Below are positions 10,831 through 24,500 of a DNA stretch of 64,000 nucleotides, piece by piece. The stretch's first letter is position 1. The number at the start of each line of letters is the position of its first letter. The stretch is from assembly GCA_033964015.1 (NCBI GenBank), contig JAWWUD010000110.1, positions 62,001 through 126,000 of the forward strand, read 5' to 3'. The translations under genes were made by a program, and so were the position numbers. The notes under the pieces are model-generated. The model worked only from the letters and a program-made list of their open reading frames with translations, did not search any database and was not told the DNA's origin. This DNA is from Scolanthus callimorphus (lineage: Eukaryota; Cnidaria; Anthozoa; Actiniaria; Edwardsiidae).

Positions 10831-12280
10831 GGTGATACACATGATATATTCTTCGATATTTATTGAATGAATTTACGTTTTATGTGAAAAGGACTTTAAG
10901 TTCCGAACATTTATTTGCGTTTCGGTCCGGATTTATTGATCGCCCTTGTAATGTAACATTTTTAACCGCTTTGTGGACTAAATTCCGGTATTTTAAATCA
11001 AAGAAAGCAGGAAACCTCATCTAATGAATCTCACTATCATGCGAAAACCGAATTCAATAATTGTTTATTATTTAGCAACCAGCAATTCTTACCTAGCTAA
11101 ACGAAGCCGACGATGAGGCCTGCAGTATGACGTCACGAACTGCGCGCCAACAAGATTTCGTTGCGTACTCGTAGCCAATGAGAAGCGAAATAAGTGACAT
11201 GGCTGAATAATAAGACGACTTATAAGTCAATTTTTTTTCCAAAGAAGGCTTGGTGAAAGATTTAGAAGGAAGAAATGAATAAAATTAAATGAATTGTAAA
11301 AGTTTTTAATTTTCCGCTGTGGTCAACCGATGAGGTTACAATATTTGTAAATCTCAGAATTTCTGCATCAAACAATGTGAAAAGCAATTTGTTTTGTTTA
11401 CATGATGAAAAACGTAGGTACGCAGAGCGTACGGGAAGCTATTTGCTTTTGGTCTGTGGGGAGTGTTGGTAACAGAGCTTTTGATGACGTCGAGAACGAC
11501 GGTCCTTGGCCATTCACACAGCATCGACCACGGTTGATCACCTTGCTGTATTTCTTTTCAGATATTTTTCTATTTTGATAACGTAAAACCGCAGTGAGTC
11601 CAAATACTCTTGGTTCAATATGGGGCAAAATGGTCCTCTTTTGTCTATACGCTGGTGCAACGACGTTTGGTTGCCTGCGCATGTTTCCTATTTGTGAGAT
11701 TTTAAGTTTTCTAGTTTCTATGACGTCATTGATGACGTTACACCGCGCGATCAAGGTTCCTTGTGTCTGTAGACAACTTTACTCAAGTTTGGTAGGCAAG
11801 CATGAATTTGGTAGCCAAGTGAATTTTTTTTTGCCTTGATGATGCTGCTGACAGTGATCACATTACGTGACAACGGTGTAAGGAGAGGCGATACTTTGAT
11901 CGCCTAAAAGTATCATTCAAATAATTTGTTTGAATGTCCTTATACAGTGTAGGCTTTAAAATGACTAAAAATAGCGTTTTTAAACAATCCGTTTTTTGCG
12001 CATGCCACGATAAGGCCGCTCTCATTTACCCACGTTTTCACCCCGTCGACTTTAGGTACCTTGGCTTTGCACGATGAAGGCCCTTATACAGTGTAGACCT
12101 TAAAATGACTAAAAAAGTAAAGCAACCAGTTTTTTTTATAGATTTTGTTTGCAAAAACAGGTATCTCCCACATGGATAAGTCTAGTGGTAACCAGGGGTA
12201 TATATACTTTGGCCAATTTTTCTTTATTTCTCGTTATATAGCTGCTGGAATGTCATAAAAGGGTGTGGAACCTTGTTTGT
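10831..12280. other. Unassigned intergenic DNA
   Basis: No gene recognised. The open frames around 11400-11840 overlap on both strands, show no domain and have ordinary non-coding composition. A GACGTCATTGATGACGT dyad (CRE-like) is at 11719-11735, similar to the core of the satellite at 21.6 kb. Confidence 0.4.
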
Positions 12281-12284
12281 GAAG

Positions 12285-12470
12285 AATTTCACAACGTAAG
12301 AGTAATCTCATGCCGCGAAGTGAAATCGTTGACTGCAAGTACTACGAGGACAGTTCAGTTACGGTTCAGACTCAAAGCTTTTCCCGAGTTTGGAGAATTC
12401 ATCGACTCATTGGCATCAAGCAACAATGTTCGATGGGTAAAAGTCGCGATTTTCTCCTTTAGGGAAGATA
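12285..12470. repeat. Dispersed repeat also present in tandem at 30.7-31.1 kb
   Basis: GTAAGAGTAAT...GCCGCGAAGTG at 12297 and GTTCGATGGGTAAAAGTCG at 12429 match, in reverse orientation, segments of the tandem block at 30738-31075. No coding function is evident on either strand. Confidence 0.6.
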
Positions 12471-12479
12471 AGTCCTCTC

Positions 12480-15050
12480 GAAACACAGTGAACTTGCGTG
12501 ACACGGAGAGCTGAAACAAGACGCCTGGGACGAGGCTAAGACTGACATACATATACAGTTTAGTGAAGATAAGTCTAGTTTACAGAAGTCGTTGTGGCAA
12601 AATCGGAACCAATCCCTATAAAGGCAGAACATTCATGGAGCGAGATGACTGTCGTTTCAGTATATCCCGACGTAAAAACAGCGGACTACATGAACTGCAC
12701 GTCGGGCGTTTGGCGCGTAGTGATACACATAGTCCGAGGACTAAAAAGTATTCCATCGTGGTTTTTTTAACGTCATGGAGTCATAGTTCTTTAAGGTTTT
12801 CATAGTTTTGACAGAGAATATCAAGTTAATTATTCGGACTCAGGCTAACTGAATGTATTTACAATATATCAAGGATGATATTTTTCGGTGCATGGCGATT
12901 TGCGATTTAGTCTCGAACGTTCATCCAAACGTTCTCCAGGGAAAATGATAACAGAAATCGACCTCTTGAGACGAAGGAAAGACAAAAAGGAAATACAGGC
13001 TCGTTTCCATCTTGACCGTCGAAATAAATACAATTTTCAGGATGTTTGCATGCTCGGATTTTTTTCCCACCAATTCTCTAGACATTAAGAGCAATATTCT
13101 GTCGAAAATTCTGTCGAAAAGCCTGTCGAAAAGCCTGTTGCAATTTGTTACATTTTGATAGCCTTTTTCGTCGATCTTTACTGGACTAGTAGAGGGTGGG
13201 CAGCAGGCAACGGTATAACAATTTTATTGTCCAATGTACACTGAATGAACACTACTTCGCCTTTATGAACCCTCTCCAACAATGTTTGGTGTTGTTTATG
13301 ACGCATTCCGTACTCTTATGAAATTGCTTTTAAATTGGATTGCCTTAGAGGAAAGGCCACCGACGAAAGACCTTGAATTATGTGCGCTATTTTTCTTTTT
13401 CAAAGGAGTTGCAAAATTACAAGCTAGCTGCAGAGGTGTTTCGGTGTTGCTTTTTTCCTCCTGATCTGAATTTTGTTGTACAGATCCTGTCATTGCTTTG
13501 CTTATTTCTGCATTTCGGATAGGATTGGGTACTAGTTGTTTTGTACGTTGTCGGTGTGTCTATAATGTGAGGTCATTACTCGAATCGTTCTTGACTCTAT
13601 CAGCGTGATATGATAGCTCTCAACAGGAAAGTGCCATCTTTTTCTATTTAACCATACATCAGTGTGTGCTCTCACGCAAAGATAGGATAGGTTTCCTGTA
13701 GGGTAATACGCGGGTACGAGACTGATTTAAATTCTTTTAAAGCAGATCATCTTCAGATCGTACGAACTAACAAATCTCTGTAAGCGTATTAGTAAGTGTT
13801 TAGTTTATCTCCAAAAGTTGTACATTTGGTGGCAATATTTTCCCAAGTTAAGGCCGTAAATGGATACCTGTAGCTACCTTGGACCTGTGCCACTATTCAT
13901 ACTTTGTCGTGCTGTCTGGGTGGGAGGGGCTTTCCCGCAGAGTGAGCGATAGAGTTATGATAGGGCCTGTGTAGTTCATCTGCCACATGGTTGTACTGGA
14001 GAGCAACATAAATTGACCTGTAATCTTTTTACCTGCTGTTAAAAACTTTCGTCAAACCAATACGAATATGCCGAATATCCCCACCGAATTTATTCGCGAT
14101 TTCGTAAAGTGGTTTACCCTTGAGAATCAAGAGGTTTATCCTAGGCTTGTAGCGAAATAACAAACACACGAATGTTCAGTTGCCCAGAGCCTATTTCGTA
14201 TTTTCTTTTCTTATGAATAATTTCTTGCGATGTCAAACAAATCATGGTCATCTTTACTATTAGAATGCTTCTTCACCATGGGATCCATTTTGTTTACTTT
14301 CCAACATTCTCCCGACCCCCTCAGTACTAGTCGCAACAGTTAATAAAGGTAATAACGTGTAACTTACGTTTTTATTTCACTGTGTTTCATCTCTACTTCA
14401 TGCAAATATATTCCTGTTTAATAATAGGTAACTTTATTTACCCGCGGTAGAGTTTTTCGACAAAAGCTGTTATTGAAAACTGCCGTGCCTTTTCAAGTAC
14501 TTAATATAGTTATAATAAAAACAAAAGATAATACTTTAAGATAGAAATATATAATACTGCATAGCACTTATTGACATCGCCACGGTTTTAAAAGTACGTA
14601 ATTGTACATTTAGCCACTCCGACAATTCTGGATGTGGTGAGAAATCCGGCCCTTCATGCGGATGCTGCTTTCTTATTGTAGAATGATGTATTTTTTTTTC
14701 TTGTCACAAAGTTAACACACCTTTTGGAGACCTCTACCAAGGTTTTTTTTACTGAAAAAAACCCAGCGTATTTTCTTAATTTTGGAACTGCTAACTGATA
14801 CCGACCTGTGCGGTATTACACTGTTCTTTGTCATGCTTAGATGTTTATAACGTTCTCTCTCTTATGGGTGTTGTATTTATAAGTGTTCGTCGGTTATACG
14901 TTCTGGCATTCCTGCATTATTAATTTCTTTAACATAAAACTTCTTGACAACCGGTAACGGAATCGGAACTGTTCCTGGCAGTTTCGTTTACCACTGACAC
15001 TACAACTATGGTTTCCGTCCTTCCTCCGTATTTGTTCTGCCAATGTTCCG
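12480..15050. other. Unassigned intergenic DNA
   Basis: Short open frames (12563-12805, 12888-13088, 13282-13493) have no recognisable domain, splice context or codon pattern. A short internal repeat of CTGTCGAAAA occurs three times at 13098-13135. I see no gene. Confidence 0.4.
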
Positions 15051-15053
15051 ATT

Positions 15054-15059
15054 TTATTA
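15054..15059 (-). terminator. Candidate polyadenylation signal of the vWA gene
   Basis: AATAAA on the minus strand, about 170 bases after the stop codon of the von Willebrand A gene. Confidence 0.5.
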
Positions 15060-15228
15060 TTTTGGTGTAGGAACCAGGACGTGCATGAGGATCTACCTAC
15101 TTTTGTTCATTGTATATGGTCCCTTATACGAAAGCTTGTTCTAAATCAGTCCGACGTTGCTGTGAAGTACCTTGGTCCAGCCACCACTATGGGATCTACT
15201 TCTCTTTGTCTTTTTGCCACCCCGGGAG

Positions 15229-16416
15229 CTACTGCTTCCGAAATCTCGACATTCGTCTCTTATAAACCTCCATGTGCTTTGGGGAGACATCATTCACTCT
15301 CGGGATAAGTTTGACGACTCTTAGGAACCCCATCATGGACTCCACCCTGAACATGTGCCCGTTTGTAGTGCTGGCCATGGACATGAGTTCTGGAAGGCCG
15401 GTCATTTTCTTTCCCACCGCAATCACAAATACCTCTGCTCCACCCATTTTTATCATAAACGCATTGTAGAGCGTCTTCTCGGGCTTGATGTTGGAATGCC
15501 CATCGGATAGGATCACCACTTTCCTAACAGACTTTTTGCGGATTCCAGATCTGTTGTTCTTAAGAAGTTCTTCGTGTGCTTTTAAGAGTCCGAGCTGAGT
15601 GTTGGTTCGACCAGCCTGGAATTGGATGCGCCGCAGAAGCCGCCTCGCTATGGAAGGTCTCATAAACGGAAATTCCACGTGAGCGCTGTACGAGAAAACC
15701 ACCGCTGCGTACTGACTGTTTGCTCTTCCTCTGTTGATGAGCCACTCTAGAGCGCGAATGCCTCGGTAGAATTCGCTTCTTCTCAGGGAGTTTGACGAGT
15801 CAATCACAAAGATAACGTCGTGAGGCCGTCGTGGCGCAGCCGGAGCTTTGTTAGTATGAAGATCCAGTGGATCGGGAAGGTTCTGTTCCAGGAGGTGTTT
15901 GGATATTTTCTTTGCAGTCACTTCGTGTGGTGGGATATATTCAGGGTCTGCAAAAATATACAAAACAGTACGTCAGATGTATATATTTTTATGCGGTTAG
16001 TGCCGTTACAAGCTTAATCTGCTTAAGGCTTCATCGAACCTTTTTCTATTTTCGAAGTTTTACAACGTGTCTGGTTGGCACATTGGGCAAAATCGAGCCG
16101 TCTTTGCTGATGTTTTTGTTTGGTCTTTTCTCCTTAGATACTGCCAAATACCCGCGCTATTGCAATGTTTCCGAGATGTTCAAGATAATAGATGTGATTT
16201 CTTTTTCTCCTACGTCATGTCTTTAAACTCGCATAGAAACACATAAATCCACGAACTTGGCGTCGTATCCTGTTCGATACACTTACCAAGACTTGTAAAG
16301 CACATATCGTAGGGATCTACTGCAGTTGTTGCCTCGTCGTCCTCGAGATCAATAAACCCTAAGGTTTGAGTGATGCAATAGAAAACTGCCAAAAAGGCTA
16401 CCAGTGAAGTGTTCAT
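15229..16416 (-). CDS. Secreted von Willebrand factor A-domain protein, two exons
   Basis: Exon 1 (16416-16287) encodes a signal peptide (MNTSLVAFLAVFYCITQTLG) and an acidic linker, ending at a G|GTAAGT donor. Exon 2 starts at 15947 after a TTTTTGCAG acceptor. The split codon is restored in phase, giving about 282 residues to the TAG at 15229. Exon 2 holds a complete vWA domain: DVIFVIDSSNS with the MIDAS D-x-S-x-S near its start, an ALEWLI helix, TNTQLGLLKA with the MIDAS threonine region, and KVVILSDGHSN with the late MIDAS aspartate. The domain binds ligands through a divalent metal. A basic tail (YKRRMSRFRKQ) follows. Secreted vWA proteins are abundant in corals, including skeletal-matrix proteins, but a matrix role is only an inference here. 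Confidence 0.88.
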
Positions 16417-16510
16417 CTTGCTTATGCCTTAACGCCTTTTCTTGCCTCTCAAATGTGAGTTCTGTGTTTTATGGAGCTTGCGTTTCGACTAAGGTGACAG
16501 CTCTGTGATC

Positions 16511-16525
16511 ACCTTTTTATAGGCC
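16511..16525 (-). promoter_or_regulatory. TATA box of the vWA gene
   Basis: CCTATAAAAAGG on the minus strand lies about 100 bases before the ATG at 16416. That predicts a start site near 16490 and a leader of about 75 bases. No other gene is near enough to use it. Confidence 0.65.
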
Positions 16526-16824
16526 TGCCACCGGTGTGCTCAGATAGACAACTCTAATATTGCAGGCATTTCTGAAATTCGGAGGTCTACAAGAACGGGC
16601 GAGAAAGACGCCCAGAGGGACGTCTGCAATGCGGCTATTTTTGGCGAGGATAGATAAGTTCAAGGCTTCAACAGCGTCTAAGTGATTCCGTGTGATTGTC
16701 GGGCAAGCGGATTAAGAAGGCTTGATAAACAGTCAGAACAGTTGAAAAAATAAAGCACTCATGTGAGCCGACTTTCAAATCCAGGTTGTGTTTTTGCCTT
16801 ACAGCCTCCTACTACGAAGAAAGC

Positions 16825-19625
16825 ATTCTCTCCGACCTGCTAAGTCCTGTTCATGTTATCCCATGTGAATGTGGACTCGATGCAGCGGTTAACGCGTGGC
16901 GTTTCCCGATGCAGCGAGGTTTGAAGATTGAAGATATCAACATTCCTGTTAAAAATCTAATTTGCTGGCAATTTTTTAATGTCGTTTTCTATTAGGCAAG
17001 ATTTTAATTTCGTTTTCTATTAGGCAAATCATGTTACGTAATACTGGAATGCGAAATTGGTGTGACCCTAGAGGGTAAACAATGAATTGCAAATGCTTCG
17101 TACAACTGTACGACACACTGATTTGTTAATGTTATGACCTCCCGTTATCCAGAAGGGGTTTCAAACAAATTTCTACGTCGATGTGACAATACCGTCGATA
17201 TGCAATGGAAGCAGACAAATAGCTGGACAATAGTATGTCGACGAAACTCCTTGAAAAGTACGAGCCTACTTGAACTAGTTCTCATACATCCGCGTCAGGT
17301 ATGCGTTTCTTGACATGTCTCTCCCATTGCACGGACAGCTCAATAGAGAGTTGAAAGGTGCTACACGATGGTACTTTATTGCGGAACTGAGGTTGAGATG
17401 AGGGTGATCTTGGAATCCTGGAAGCTAATGCACTAGGAACCTGTAGACAGATGATAAGCTGTATGTTCCTATTTATAGGATGAGCAACAAATCATTTTAG
17501 TGAACCATTTCTTCCCATGTCGACATCTTAGGGTTGCTCGTCGTATTTTTAGGAAATTGGGTACTTTTTAGCGGTTTCAGAGAGAAACAAAGGGCAGAAG
17601 AGGAATTAGTATGTTAGGGACAGAAAAGTGTTACGTCACGGGATTTGGCAATTTTTAATATTCAATAGATAACGGGGTTATTATTTGGTTTTGTTTTATA
17701 ATTAAGAAATGTGTGGCATTCGCTTTATATGAGCGCACTTAAAATTAGTCAAAACATAGGAAATGAAAAACGATCATTGCAAAATTTGGGTGATAGGTTC
17801 GGTTTGTGAACGACCCTCCGCCTCGCAACCTTTTGTACCCCAAAATCAAGAGGTTTGGATAATTCCGATTACGCAGCACAAATGGGTATGTTCGGCAAGC
17901 TCGTACGTTTTTATTTTGAAGTAAAGTTGATTTTCTCTACACGAGCTTGTGGAACATCTAAGCTTCTTGGTTTTGGGAAAACTTATTTTTACAATTTAAT
18001 GAAGAAGTGAAAATTCTTGTAGTAACGCACTCTTCAGAGTTTGCGCAGTTTCTTTGTAGTAGCGCAATGTTCTAGGCATGCGTTGTAATGATTACTTAAT
18101 TAAGCATCTTCGTGTGAAGTTGCTGGAACAGGTAACAACCCAAGGTTGAAGAACTGTCACAAAGTTTCGGCTCATTGGCTAACACTTTTAAATAGTTTTA
18201 AATTCTCCCCGTTTTCTATTCACATGATGGACAAGTTCTCCCGGATCTGTTTTACCCCATGGGTTTTCGTCTAGTCCCAGCGCATATAAGGACGGCGATT
18301 TTCGTCTGATCGTGAGAACGGTAGTAGAAGAAATAAAGATTGAAAAACGCAGTTAAAGTTAATCGTGGTTAATCAAGAACCCCCGAAAGATCTCGGTAAC
18401 AAAAGCCTCAAAAGTTCGAGAACACGCTTTTCTCAGATTAGTTACTGCAATCATGGTGGACGTATCGCAATTAGCAAGAAACAACCGACAACGACACTTT
18501 TATTATAGCACCAACGCATTTTTCGTATTTATAGGGTTCTTTTGAAAGTTCATTGATGTATTTTTAGGGCTTTTATCACGGATTGGTATTAATTAGGGTA
18601 TCACTTTTTCCTTCTCTCTCTGACCTACTTAGTCCTGTTTATGTTATCCCACGTGAATGTGGACTCGATGCAGCGGTTAGCGAATAGCGTTTCCCGATGC
18701 GGCGCAGTTTGAAGATTGAGGATATGAATATTCCTGTTAGAAATCTGGCAATTTTTTAAGCAAGTTTTTATGTCGTTTTTCTGTTAGGCAAATCATGTTA
18801 CGCAATACTGGAATGCGAAATTGGCGTGACCCTAGAGGGTAAAGAATGGCTTGCAAATGCTTCTTACAACTGTACGGCGCACTGGTTTGTTTTTCAAGTT
18901 ATGACCTCCCGTTATCGAGAGGGGTTTCAAACAAATATCTACGTCGATATAACAGTATCGTTGAAGCTAGACAATAGTATGTCGACGAAACGCCTTGAAA
19001 ACAAAGTACGAGCCTACTTGAACTAGTTCTCATACATCAGCGTCAGGTATGCGTTTCTTAACATGTCTCTCACTCTCTCTCTCTCTCTCTCTCTCTGGTA
19101 TTCTCATTACACGGACAGCTCAATAGAGAGTTGAAAGGTGCTTCACGATGGTACTTTATTGCGGAACTGAGGTTGAGATGAGGGTGATCTTGGAATCCTG
19201 GAAGCTAATGCACTAGGAACCTGTAGACAGATAATAAGCTGTACCTATTTATAGGATGAGCAGCAAGTCATTTTACTAGAACCATCTTAGGGTTGCTCGT
19301 CGTATTTTTAGGAAATTGGGTATTTTTAGCGGTTTCAAAGAGAAATAAAGGACAGACGAGGAATTAGTATGTTAGGGACAGAAAAGTTCGCGAACACGCT
19401 TTTCTCAGATAAGTTACTGCGATCATGGTGGACGTATCGCAATTAGCAAGAAAACAACCGACAACGATACTATTATTATAGTACCAAAACGGTTTTCGTA
19501 TTTTATAGGGTTATTTTAATTTGAAGGTTCATTGAGGTATTTTTAGGGCTTTTATCACGGCTTGGTATTATTTAGAGAGATTAAACGAACGACGACGATT
19601 ATTTAGGGTATCACTTTTTCCTTCT
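16825..19625. repeat. Tandem segmental duplication, second copy with an internal deletion
   Basis: Block X (16825-17620) recurs at 18612-19385, and block Y (18417-18620) recurs at 19386-19625, giving the order X-spacer-Y-X'-Y'. Identity is high (about 90% by eye). The roughly 0.8-kb spacer between X and Y in copy 1 is missing between X' and Y'. Both spacer borders carry AAAAGT, suggesting a microhomology deletion in copy 2. A (CT)n tract (about 19071-19096) is private to copy 2. No gene recognised; a TATA-like CGCATATAAGG is at 18281 in the spacer. Confidence 0.8.
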
Positions 19626-21515
19626 CCCCCCCCCCCCTCCCCCTTATATAAAATGTAATATTGTAAAATTTTCTTGTGGCTCTGCGTTAAATTGACCTCA
19701 CTGGCTTTTTTATGGCATTCCTATGCCTAGTGGTCGATTTAGAGTCGCGTCGAACACACTTGAAAAACAGTCTTGAAAATTATCGACTGAACCTGAATAC
19801 AGGGAAACTCCGATGTAACTACGACAATTGCGACACACGAGACACTTCATTATGTCTTTTGCATCGGTTGTGAAATGCTCCATTCTGGATTCCTTCCGCC
19901 AGAGAGTGCTATAAATGGCCACTGAGCTTTGATCAGAAAACAGTCCGCTGAGCTTATTACACTGGCGGTCGGTTCAAACATCCAATGTAACTCGCTCAAA
20001 ATGCGCTCAATGCGATACGGACTAACTATTACTTGATTGCGATTATTTTATATATTATCTATAATCAATTTGTTTTGGTCAAACCATTTGCATGATTGCG
20101 TGTACAACTTCCCGAGAAAGAAAACGGTGGTTTGTGGAAAAATTCAGTGCCCGTGATTCGGGAAATAGTTTCCACTGTGCGTTTTTTTTTTTGTAGCATC
20201 AAAGACAGCATGATTCAGTATCTATTCTAGAAGGATCTGAATAAGAAATAAAAAAAAAAACACATTTGTAGCTACCACAATGATTTCTATGAAAAAGAAA
20301 AACGTTGGTTGCAGCAAGTTAGAAAAGCAGTTATGACTCGACGTTTGCCGCTGCGGCTTTGTGTGCAAGTCCCTAATTAGAAATGATAGGTAGCGTTTCC
20401 AGTGCAGTCTTTTTTGATCGTTATTTACCCGTTTTAGTCAGTGAAAACGGAAGACCATCCCCATCTGGTGTAGATATTGTTGATATTGAGCGTGATAAAA
20501 TGCACACGTCTATCAGGGGAAAGGTGAATATTTTAGATTACAGCAATTTTCTAATTTACAAGGAGCATCCTTGGATAATGCTACCACCTAATACCTCAGC
20601 AACAATTCATACCTTTCAGACTAAAGCCACGGGGATGCCGTAGTATGTAAATTCATGTGCATATTTGACAAATGAACACCGCTGCTTCCTGTCCAGTGAA
20701 TCTTGTAATAAGCCTTTACTCAGTCACGTGTACTGATGCGCTCACCCCGAGGGCAAGTTCGATAATTGACCTGAATTCCTAACAAAGAAACGTAAAAGTA
20801 AGGTTAATACTGGAGGACTTCCTTCGTGCTGGAGGGACAAGATATTTGGAAATTATCTACCTTTATCTATAGAAAAGATAGAAATTATCTATCTTTTTAA
20901 ATTATTCAACACATCGTTTTTAAAGAAGTAAGTACTGCAAGTTTCAAAACATTTCGGTAAAATGCTGCGATGTTATGGCCGGTCAAAGTTACGTATTTTG
21001 CTGTGATCTTTGGCTAGCACATTAGGCATTTCGGATATCAGATGACACTGTTTCTTGACGTAATTTTTTTTACACTACGAGGCGAGATTAAAGAAAATGA
21101 CGAATTCGGCTTTTTTACCCTTCAGATATGCAGCGGGGAACTCAAATAAAGACAGCTTAAGGAAAACATTTTTATCTACCTAACCAACCAGTTTTGTAAG
21201 GATTATAAGTCTTCTATAGTTTTAGGTTTTTAGCGTGATCGCGGTCATAGTCTTTGTACAGAAGCAAACAAAATGATGCATCAAATTACATTACTCGCAT
21301 GCTAATTAGCTAGCCACAAAACACATGACTTTGCGAGCGCATAGCTTCGCGGCTATTTATCAAATCTTTCTCAAACTTGGTCAGCATGTTTATCTAATAA
21401 AAAGCGCACTATAAATCAATAAATTATTATTATTATTATAATGATCTATCCAAAGATCCGAAAAAAGATTTCGTTTCATATGCACTTTAAATATAATATA
21501 TAGGTTTAGGCACTG
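19626..21515. other. Unassigned DNA with C-rich tract and one unrecognised open frame
   Basis: A C12TC5 tract is at 19626-19643. An 86-codon plus-strand frame at 20383-20643 (starts MIGSVSSAVFF) has fairly protein-like composition but no domain or splice context I recognise. It could be an old transposon fragment. Nothing else is supported. Confidence 0.35.
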
Positions 21516-21516
21516 C

Positions 21517-24500
21517 CTTAAAGCGGAGCTCGAATCAATACATTACAGCCATCGAGGTATCGACTTTTCTAATTTTCATGACGTCATGCCAGGTGATCTT
21601 GCTGGTGTACCCCCCTTGCCTTTCAGATAATTTGACCCAAATTTGATGACCTAGCGATTTTGCCTTCTTGAGATATTGACTTTTCTAATTTTGATGACGT
21701 CATCGATGACGTGATGACGTCATGCCACGTGACCTTGGTGGTGCACCCCTTGCCTCCTTTAAAGATAACTTAAACTTAAGTTTGTTGGCCTAGCGACGTT
21801 GCCTTCTCGAGATATTGACTTTTCTAGTTTTGCTGACGTCCACATTGGTTACGAACCACGTTCATGAGAAAACTAAGTACGCTTTTGCGCAGTACGTTCA
21901 AGCTTCAATTTAATTGATTCAAGAGACAAATTACTATTCAACTTGAGAAGGCAGACTAAAACGGAGCATAGCAACACGAGTGAGAGCATTTGTTTTTTCC
22001 TTTATATTTCCCTGCAAGGGAAAAGTTGGCGCCCTCTAATTAATCAGACATTACGAAGAAGAATGACAATATCCCATGCAGTGGACGGTTTAAACATCGA
22101 GAATTCGTAGAATGAATAATTTTGCTCAAAGCGTTGCTATGCAAATGAGGGTTATCTGGAACACCTTCAAAGCGCGTGCAAACTTCTTTCGCAATTTATG
22201 GCTTACTCGGCATTTTCCCAACTAAATGAAACCTCACACAATTTGTATCAATGTTTCCTGAGATAATGTACTATAATTCATTTTAATCCGGTACATAAAC
22301 ATATTATTCCACAAGTTTTAATACCCACTTCTTCTCCAAAGTTCCCAATGAATAGGCTCATAGCCACGTTGTTGCTCCGTAAAATTGCTTGATAAATTTG
22401 AAAAAAATCATTTCTCTGGCTGGTAATGTAATTAGAAAGTAACCTGCTTATTTGTGCTCGGAATTTGTTTCTTTTGTGATATATAGACTATAAATGCGCC
22501 ACTCGGTCGAGAATCCTATACGCGAGTCGTTTCAATTAAACATAAACAATTTAACATAAACACTCAAAATTGGCGCTCTAAATAAATACATTTAGATATG
22601 GATAAACTGTCAAGATCATAAAATTATTTATTCGTTTACCACTGTAATTGATCTGGTAAACTAAACATTAACAGTCAACGGTATCATTTACGAACAGCTG
22701 CTAGCGGCGACAATTCATCAGTCGGAGTAAAGTTTTCCTCTAATATTTTTGCAGAAAATATCCGAAATTTTGCGATCTTTTGTTATCTTTAAAAAGGTTT
22801 CAAAAGTCGTATCTAGGAAAACACCGACGTTCCTCTTGACCAACTCAATGAGGTCTCCCCTCGTTCGTTTGGCCTGTTTCACAGTAACTAGGAGTAGGCT
22901 GGACGAGTTTTTAAAGAGTTTTTGGTTTGGGTTCAAACGCCGGTAGAACCGAGCTAACTCGTCGAAATGCCATGTGTATCTGTGAGCTTTCACAAGAAAG
23001 TCTTATATAGAGAAAGAACATAGATGGTAGATGGCGATATTTTAGGAATTTGCATTTCAAAACAGTGACAGAGTTGAAAATGTGTACCATGTAAAGACAC
23101 TGTTACCTATTAAACGTGTGCCACTCATCAATCAAAAGTTACCTGGCATCAGTTCGACCCTGTATATTTGATCGGGCTATACACTTGATTCTCAAAATGC
23201 TCCTACGACTGCAGCTCACTATCTGCCGTGGCATCAAGCGAGCTGAGCGCGAGTCAACTATCACAACAGAGGCGGACCCAGGTTTTTGAAAAAGGGATAT
23301 GTTTTTGGTCTGAAGAACCGGATTTGGGAGAGATAACATGCAACTCGCCATACTCTCCTGAGATCCACTTGTCTACTGGGGATCTATCCTTCACCTCCAA
23401 CCACTCTCAGCCTAAAAGAATGTCAGTTAAGGTTAAAGCTGTAAGACCCATTCCGTTCGGGCCAGACAGTTATGCAAACCTATCGTTCTTTCCGCGTGAC
23501 AGGGGCAGGATTAATCTCTCAGGCCATCATTAACCGCAAAGACTAGGCAACTCTTGGCCATGTCCGGCTTTGGGCCTTCCAAATATGCACAGTTTATTGG
23601 GGGAAACACAGCCCCCTAGAGAGAGCGCCCCAATGTTAGCGTGATTAGTACACCTAAATTAAATTCTGTCCACGACCTGCTGACATATCAATCAATCATT
23701 GTCGTTTTTGCTGAATGCACTTGGGAGGACTGGGTCGAGTCGCGCGGGCTAGCTGTGGGCTATTTTAGCGTGGTTACCTAGCCCAAATCAATGGTGGACA
23801 GATCGAGACTCGAGTCTCTGTGATTCCTGCAAGTTTTCATTCAAAATTTCACAGTTTTCTTGCTACATTTGCCGAAATTCTTATCAAAAGAGGATCTTCC
23901 GTCACTTCTTTATAAGGTAAATGATTCCAAATATGGTTTTGGCCGTGAGGTGTTGAAAAACGACAATTTTTGGTTGGGGATTGTTTCATATGGTTGGAGT
24001 GCTTCATTACCAGCCCCTTCACCCCACATTCTGTAGTTGTTCTCTCATGGGTTGCAAGCATTAAATAATAATCCCGATTATAAAAAGGGCGTCTTTCTCT
24101 AGTCGCCCTCTGTCTAGGCAGATGAACTACCTTTAGGTATTGTCAAGAAAAAGCTTCTTTTAGGCTTTATCTTTGTTCTCCTCTGTCCAGTTCTCATGGA
24201 AGGATAGAGAAAAGAAATGGGAATCACAAGTTTTAACGTCTGGGAAATGTTTTGCTAAGTTTTTTCTAAGGATGGGACGCGAGAATTTGAAGTTCCTGTA
24301 GTTTCTTAGTTTATTGGATTTGTTCTTGTTAAAGATCGACTGCCACGAATTTCCATGTGGATGAACGTAGGGACGAGCCTTACAAGTATATTTTTAGGAG
24401 GGTTTAAACCGTACCGGATTTAAAATGAGTTATAGTACATTATCTCAAGGAAACATTGATACAAATTGTGTTAGGTTTCATTTCGTTGGTAAAATGCCGA

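Noticed and set aside
11398..11839. Overlapping frames of 118 and 81 residues on opposite strands
   Set aside because: Neither shows a domain; overlap on both strands suits non-coding DNA.
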